Below are positions 58,560 through 64,000 of a stretch of DNA of 64,000 nucleotides, piece after piece (the first letter of the stretch is position 1; every line of letters begins with the position of its first letter). Position numbers and translations under genes: made by a program. The stretch comes from Dipteris shenzhenensis (lineage: Eukaryota; Polypodiophyta; Polypodiopsida; Gleicheniales), in NCBI GenBank assembly GCA_047967505.1, contig CM106539.1; one strand, 5' to 3'. The notes beneath the pieces are model-generated. The model was not told where the DNA came from and did no database searches. It saw only the letters and a list, made by a program, of their open reading frames with translations.

Positions 58560-59976
58560 ATATACCTCGTGCATTTATCTAAAGGAAGAAGGTGCAATTT
58601 CACGCTGGAGGAATCAATCCTGTATGCCTGACAAGTTGAGAGACCTTGGCTCTTTGCTTTTGTGCATCTCCCCTGTTTACCTCAGGCCAAGTCACAAACA
58701 GCCTTGATATTTGAGCTTGGTATATATTTACTTTAACCTATGCAATATTGGATACTCAACCATCAAGAGCATCATATGGGCTAAGCCCTCACTCCTAGTA
58801 TGAAGAGCACTTTTGACTTAACTGAATCTCTTCCCGTCCTGATGCCCCTTGAGACTTTGTCATCTGCCACAGCCCCAACGAGCCATAAGATAAAAGTAAA
58901 CAAGATAGCGACATGGACAACCACTTCTCCTTAAACAGCTAGATGAGTAGAAGAGTACTCTCAACAAGAAAGGCCAATTTTGTGTGTGCGTGTGCATGGA
59001 CGTGCGCGTGTGTGTGTGAGTGAGTGTGAGAGAGAGACACATTGTGAAGCTGAGCCAAAACCTTCAAAAGAGTTCTGAAGTCAGAACATCCTCCCAGTTT
59101 TTGTAATTTCTTTCCAGACGATCTTATAGCATTCACCACAAAGCATTTATATCTCACAGTAATGCAGTAGCTTATAGTGACTATTTCAAGCCCCTCAGAA
59201 CTAAGTAAAATCCTCGCTGCAAAATGTCTCTATATATTATAAAATTTCTTGGACTGCACATTAACCTTTACCTCCTCCTTTTTCCTTCTTTCTTGAGTTC
59301 AAGCTGATAGATCTCCATATTTTTGTGGATCCATAGACGTTTGCAAATCAGTTCATCTTTTACCATTTCACCTACAGAAAACACATCAATAATGAAAAAA
59401 GGTGGCAAAGACACACCAAGCCAACGTATATGATATGAGAACAATATTTAGGCTCTTGATTACAACCTGGACGATTCAAGAATCCAAGGCCATTGAATGC
59501 CCAAACAAACCTCAATCCAGTCGTAGAAATAATGTATCTATTATTATACCTGGATTTTGTTCAGGATGGGGTTTTCAAAGACAAGGGAAACTGTGACATG
59601 AATGGTAAAGGAAGCGTATCTATATTTCTGGCCTTCAAGATTCTTGCATCTACTTCAAAAGCAGGCTGCCACATGCCTTGTGAACGTCTTGCATGTCACA
59701 CGGTAAAGGATGAAAATCTCAAATGAAAAAAATATTCAACTTTTTCTTACAAGTTCCTAATGAGATTTAGACTCAGGAGGCGGCAAGACTGATAATACAA
59801 GGCACAGTGAAAAGACCTGTATATCTTCTGAGTTTGATAAGATGCTTACCCATATTTTTCCATGTGGTGTAAGGAATCCCAAGGCACCTTCGAGTTAGAT
59901 AGGCTGCATCCTCCCAAGCATAAGGTAAATGCTTTATCCAGTAACTCCAAATCCAGCTAGCTTGCCAGTATATCAG
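58560..59976 (-). CDS. Candidate multi-exon gene, unrecognised (partial)
   Basis: Three minus-strand segments have good splice borders and stay open. Exon A, 59976-59850 (acceptor AAACAG, donor GGTAAGC), encodes YWQASWIWSYWIKHLPYAWE and then AAYLTRRCLGIPYTTWKNM. Exon B ends at 59550 with CCAG before GTATAATAATAG; its acceptor is uncertain, near 59655, and two frames are open. Exon C, 59371-59272 (acceptor TTTCTGTAG, donor GTAAAGG), encodes MVKDELICKRLWIHKNMEIY and a Lys/Arg-rich end. A further open stretch at about 59157-59040 contains CFVVNAIRSSGKKLQKLGGC. Another possible exon is 58630-58566 (acceptor CTTGTCAG). I recognise no family. The ends of the gene are not found, and some of these exons may be chance. 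Confidence 0.35.
58981..59040 (-). repeat. (TG)n/(AG)n simple repeat
   Basis: A TG-rich run with CGTGTGCATGGACGTGCGCG and then GTGTGTGAGTGAGTGTGAGA. It lies inside the candidate gene region and may be intronic. Confidence 0.85.
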
Positions 59977-62900
59977 CTGTTTTATTTTCACATAGGCAGC
60001 ATCGAGATGAAGATATTATATGTTTGGCTGCTGTTACAGGAATAAAAAATGGCAAATTTTTGTTTAAAAAAAGGTAATATCTTGTTTGTATTCATCATTC
60101 ATCACACAAGTAAACTCCTGAAAAAGGAAACCACATGAGAAAGGAGTGCTGTTTCACAAGACAAATGCAGGTTAGCCAAGACTATTTCCAAAAACTTTTG
60201 AGGAAAAAGTTCTCATGCCAATGAGAGATTGAAGAGTCATAGTGATTAACCAGGGTCATCAATGTGCTAGAAGTCCTCAGGCTGCGCTTACTCAAGTGCT
60301 GAGGGGGGATGACTCCAGAGTCGGTATTTCAGGTTCAAGGATGCATAACAGAGTATTCCTAGGGAAGCATACTTACCCTGAAGCTAAGAAATGGAGGCAA
60401 TCTCTAATCACAACCTACAGAAGTTTACTCCTTGGACAATAGGCAGTTACAGGGCCAGCTATAGCAAATCTTTGCGCTGGAGCCTCCTTCCCCTTCTTGT
60501 CTGGTCATCTGTGGACAGAACTACAACCAAAGCTCACTACAAAAAAGCCAACTGATCAGCTAGCTTAGATAGACAACGCATACTGCAGTACAACATTACC
60601 CTCTACAAAAGCCAAGCCTGATGGACGCTCCCTGCTGCTGCAGCTGCTAGCCCTGCCCGCCCCCAGCCTGCACCCCCTTCGCCTCTGCCTCCTTCCCATG
60701 CTCCCTGCCCCACCCCTTTTGCCTCTTTCAGTGGAGCAACAAATTGTCCCTATGCTATAGAGTGTGCGACAAGCTTTTGTATTGGAGCTCGGCCAACTCT
60801 CCCTGGCCTCATGGCTAACTAGGTCCTCTTGACCATGGCCTGTACATAGCCTCGTGTTGTTGTTTTCACACAGGATGCATGGGACAGCTCAAGCGCTTTG
60901 TTCGCAACTTCTTGTGAGAGGCGAGATCGGATGGTATGAGGAACAATAGAGCCATATTCACTATGCATGTGGTGTTCCTGCCCCGGGCAAAGGGATGACT
61001 TGGCATCGTAGACCCAGAGATGCAGAGGAGATCCCTCTTGAGCAAGCTGGTAGTGTGAGGTATCACCCAAGCTTGGAGCCCTAGCAGCTATTGCTTCAGA
61101 GGGGGCTTCTCACGAAACCCCACATAGGCGGTTAGTGGCAACAACCTCATCAATGGATCTTCTTAGAGCCCTCCCTCACAATGAAGGGCTCATTGTTGAT
61201 GAGGAGTCTACATAGAGTTTGGCATCTGTGGGACTTATTCAGGCCAGACCTTGATGTGTGAAGAGTTTGAGCACCAGCTCCTCCTCTGGCATCCTGAGGT
61301 TCGAGATCGGGAGGGCTTCATGCAAGCGCGTAATGGGATATTGGCCCTGCCAGATCTTTCAGAGCACTGGAGCCATCTCCCCACCAATATAGATGCACAA
61401 GCACAAACTCTCTCACATCTGAGGGAGCCAGCACGTGGATGCTTAAGATAGACTCCGCCATCCCTAAGCCTTGGAGGGATGGACAGAGCCTCAGTTCCTC
61501 TGCACTGGTATGGACAGTTCTCTAGGACACAGTACTTTAGTATTTGAAACGAGCCCTCAGACCCTTCCGCTCCAGAACTTACAAAGAGGAGCTCGAAGGC
61601 CTTCTTAAGCCAGCCACAGATCAACACCTAGAGTGGGACGGGACCCTCAACTTGCTCGAGTGGGTGTAACCATGGCTCTTTCTATACATTTTTTGAACAT
61701 TATTACTATTTTTTGTTTATATTCTTGGAATCTCATACTTACTATTCACACATGTTTTTTGCTGTATAATGCACGACTCCCCATTCTGGTTGGGCATCTT
61801 CTGCTATCATGTGCACATGCTCATCTGCGGTTCAGGGTACTCTTTCATGGCTGTCACCATGCATGCTATCTTTAGTATAGCTCATATCACCTTCAGTGTG
61901 ACTATTAGATATCAGAGCTCTTGTCACCTTCAGCCTGACTTTATCTTTGGCATGGTCTATTTCTACCATCTTCAGCATGGTTTATTGTTGCCGTCTTAAA
62001 TACAATACTATGCACCATCTTCAATATGGTGATGGATCTCCAGTATCCATCATAGTCACATCCAGTGACAGGTTGTCGGAAGCTAATGCATGGGGTAGGC
62101 TTCACCTACATGAAATTACGAGTCAAATGACTATCCTACTGGACCACCCTCCACCTGATATTAATTTATCAACATGCTGTACGAGATTGATGACGCCCCT
62201 AACACCTTCAATGGCCTTGGGGGTGAGCCTTGGTGTGTTAGGTTGTGATGCTTAGTTTTACAAGGATAGATCAAGATCACATAGCTTTTCTGAGGTGGAA
62301 GTGATCTTCAAAACCAAATTCTTGAGTGCTAGAGCAGCTTGCATGCTCTCTTGGAGGTCGCGCAGTTGACGGTGCTCCTGGAAGCCAGTTCTCATCATTT
62401 GATTCTGAGCCCCCTCAGTTCGCAATTGCTTCTAACAAGGGCTAAAATGACGACATGTGGCAGAGGGAACCATCTAGGCAGTTGTGGGTTTTGTGGATAG
62501 GCATGAGAGACAAAAATTACGTATCAAGATGAAACATGCGATCCACGAAGTTGGCTGGGTGGAGATACGAGATGCCATCGCCCGTGATTGACAAAATCGA
62601 AGTAGAGAATTAGCAAAGGTTCGTTTCAGCAGGTGGTAAAACAATAAGCAATCTACTAATGAAATAACTGACTGCATTAAAAATTTGAGTCAAGCATTAA
62701 ACCACTGACCAGCCTGTAAGTTAGACCAACATAGCACATTAAACAAGTCATAGTTGTATCAGACTGCCAAGTTTCTACGGATCTTTTGTCAGGTGCCACT
62801 TGATGAGACGACATTCAGAATAAAGAGGATCCCATGTTGGTAGAAATATGAATGGGCTGCCTCACATGGACTCAATATGTTAGCAGCCAACCATAAGATC

Positions 62901-63158
62901 AGTTATGTCCAATGAAAATACCCTGGAAAATAAATAAATGATGATAATAGAACAATAATAAAGGGACCAACCATTTCAGAGGGAAAAAGCAGTAGCTACA
63001 CATGATACTAGAACTATGTCAGATTACCCGCAATGTAGAAGTGCCTCACAAATTGAAATAATAAATAGCCTCATGAGCCTTGGGCTGCTGCTCCTCCCCC
63101 TCTAGCTGCCCTCTCCCCTCAATCCCTCCCCCTCAGCCCTCCCCTCCCTCTCTCAAGA
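59977..63158. other. No gene recognised with confidence
   Basis: This region may contain further worn LINE sequence upstream of the reverse transcriptase: a C-rich stretch at about 60630-60750 is echoed at about 63085-63150. No endonuclease or zinc-knuckle motif could be secured. Frames at 61251-61451 (+) and 61627-61235 (-) overlap each other and carry no motif. Confidence 0.4.
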
Positions 63159-64000
63159 TTGATGAGGTGGGACCTGACTATCGGCGGGGGACTCCTATCA
63201 GAGGGGAAACGGCCCATTCCCATCACGGACCCAGAAATTTGGCACAGATATGCATGCTCCTTATACGACATCCCAGGTCAGATGCCACCAGATATGTCCT
63301 TTATGCCCAGACCCACTACTTGTCACTTGTTCACTGCGCAGAACGTGAGGAATGCCCTCCTTCGTCTGCACAACTGGAGAGCACCAAACCATGAGGGGCT
63401 ACGTACAGAGCACTTCGCACATGGATAGGAGGTCTTGGCCCTGGTTCAACCATGGAGTATGTCATGGGTTCCCATCTACTTGGAGCACCACCACCATTGT
63501 ACCGATACATAAGGCAGGGGACCCTATGGATACTCGAACCTACCGCACTCTCATGATTGGTCACACTTTGGCTAAGATTTATGGATCAATGTTGGAGAGG
63601 GTGATCAGTAGTTATACAGAGGATCATGGACATCGAGCTCTTGGGCAGGTGGGCTTCCGGAAGCAGCACTCCACACTGAATCATATTTTTACTGTGAGAG
63701 CCATCATCGAGGAGGCGAAGTCGAGACACCAGAATGTCTACACTTGCTTTGTGGACTCTCGGAAGGCTTTTGACACAGTCCCTCACTCTCACTTGATTAG
63801 GCGACTATAGGAGCTGCATCTCCCAGAGGTCATGATTTGGGGAGTGATGAGTCCATACGAGTCCGTCAGAGGGTGAGTCCGCGTTCCTAGGGGGCTATCA
63901 GTTTGGGTTGAGAGCACCATAGGGGTAAAGCAGGGTTGCCCCATCTCACCGACTCTCTTCGGGCTATACATTGATGAGATCACATCCTTTGTTGATCGCG
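63159..64000 (+). pseudogene. Non-LTR retrotransposon (LINE) reverse transcriptase, cut by window end
   Basis: The stretch before the RT at about 63225-63425 reads FTAQNVRNALLRLHNWRAPN and LRTEHF, as the N-terminal RT motif (x-KAPG-D-type). After a frame shift near 63430 it continues in another frame with FPSTWSTTTIVPIHKAGDP, then ALGQVGFRKQHSTLNHIF and CFVDSRKAFDTVPHSHL (palm motif A with Asp). TAG at 63808-63810 and a TGA soon after interrupt it. GVKQGCPISPTLFGLYIDEI (motif B) follows before the window ends, so the YADD motif lies outside. At least three disruptions show a dead copy. Confidence 0.9.

Noticed and set aside
60630-61700. LINE endonuclease and ORF1 upstream of the 63 kb reverse transcriptase
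   Set aside because: A C-rich stretch resembles the one at 63.1 kb, but I could not read a metal-binding or zinc-knuckle motif in any frame.
1-64000. tRNA, rRNA, CRISPR arrays and bacterial operon features
   Set aside because: I looked for tRNA-like arms, rRNA blocks, regularly spaced short repeats and Shine-Dalgarno-led gene clusters and saw none. The sequence is eukaryotic.

Overview
The window is plant nuclear DNA. One intact multi-exon gene, a Golgi-type O-fucosyltransferase of the plant family, sits among many decayed transposable elements (TEs). Introns are short (87 to 378 bases) with GT-AG borders. There are no operons, ribosome binding sites or CRISPR arrays, and most reading frames are broken by stops and frameshifts. 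The TE mix (Helentron-type rolling-circle element with an endonuclease, Copia and Gypsy-like LTR elements, two LINE types, unusual cut-and-paste-like elements, one MITE) suits a repeat-rich plant genome. A fern, lycophyte, moss or gymnosperm fits at least as well as a flowering plant, but I cannot fix the lineage.

Layout. 0-5.1 kb: AT-rich non-coding DNA with a 211-base tandem duplication. 5.1-8.9 kb: leader repeats and the nine-exon O-fucosyltransferase gene (+). 10.8-22.8 kb: a degraded Helentron on the minus strand, with its N-terminal part at 22.8-21.8 kb and its helicase and endonuclease parts at 13.9-10.8 kb. Its two halves are separated by about 8 kb of other DNA. That inner segment holds a transposase-like gene (-), four hairpin repeats, a very divergent histone H3-like gene (+), a Ulp1/C48 protease-like gene (+) and an unrecognised gene (-). 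22.9-29.2 kb: coding relics, a MITE with a 4-base target duplication, and tandem repeats. 29.3-31.1 kb: L1-like LINE relic (+). 31.3-33.6 kb: 3' half of a Copia element (-). 33.8-36.3 kb: gag relic with short-spaced zinc knuckles (+). 37.0-41.7 kb: a large unrecognised gene (-) facing away from a second transposase-like gene (+), with an AT-rich stretch and nested GC-rich hairpins between them. 42-46.5 kb: purine-rich DNA with retroelement-end-like direct repeats and microsatellites. 46.5-58 kb: mostly featureless, with local duplications. 58.3-60 kb: spliced-looking candidate exons of an unrecognised gene (-). 63.1-64 kb: LINE reverse transcriptase (+), running off the window.

The most unusual object is the 13.9-21.8 kb segment. 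It groups a transposase-like protein with a histone H3-like protein and a SUMO-protease-like protein, next to hairpin repeats. It looks like a decayed mobile element with chromatin-related cargo. I know of no described family with this content, but I could not search for one.
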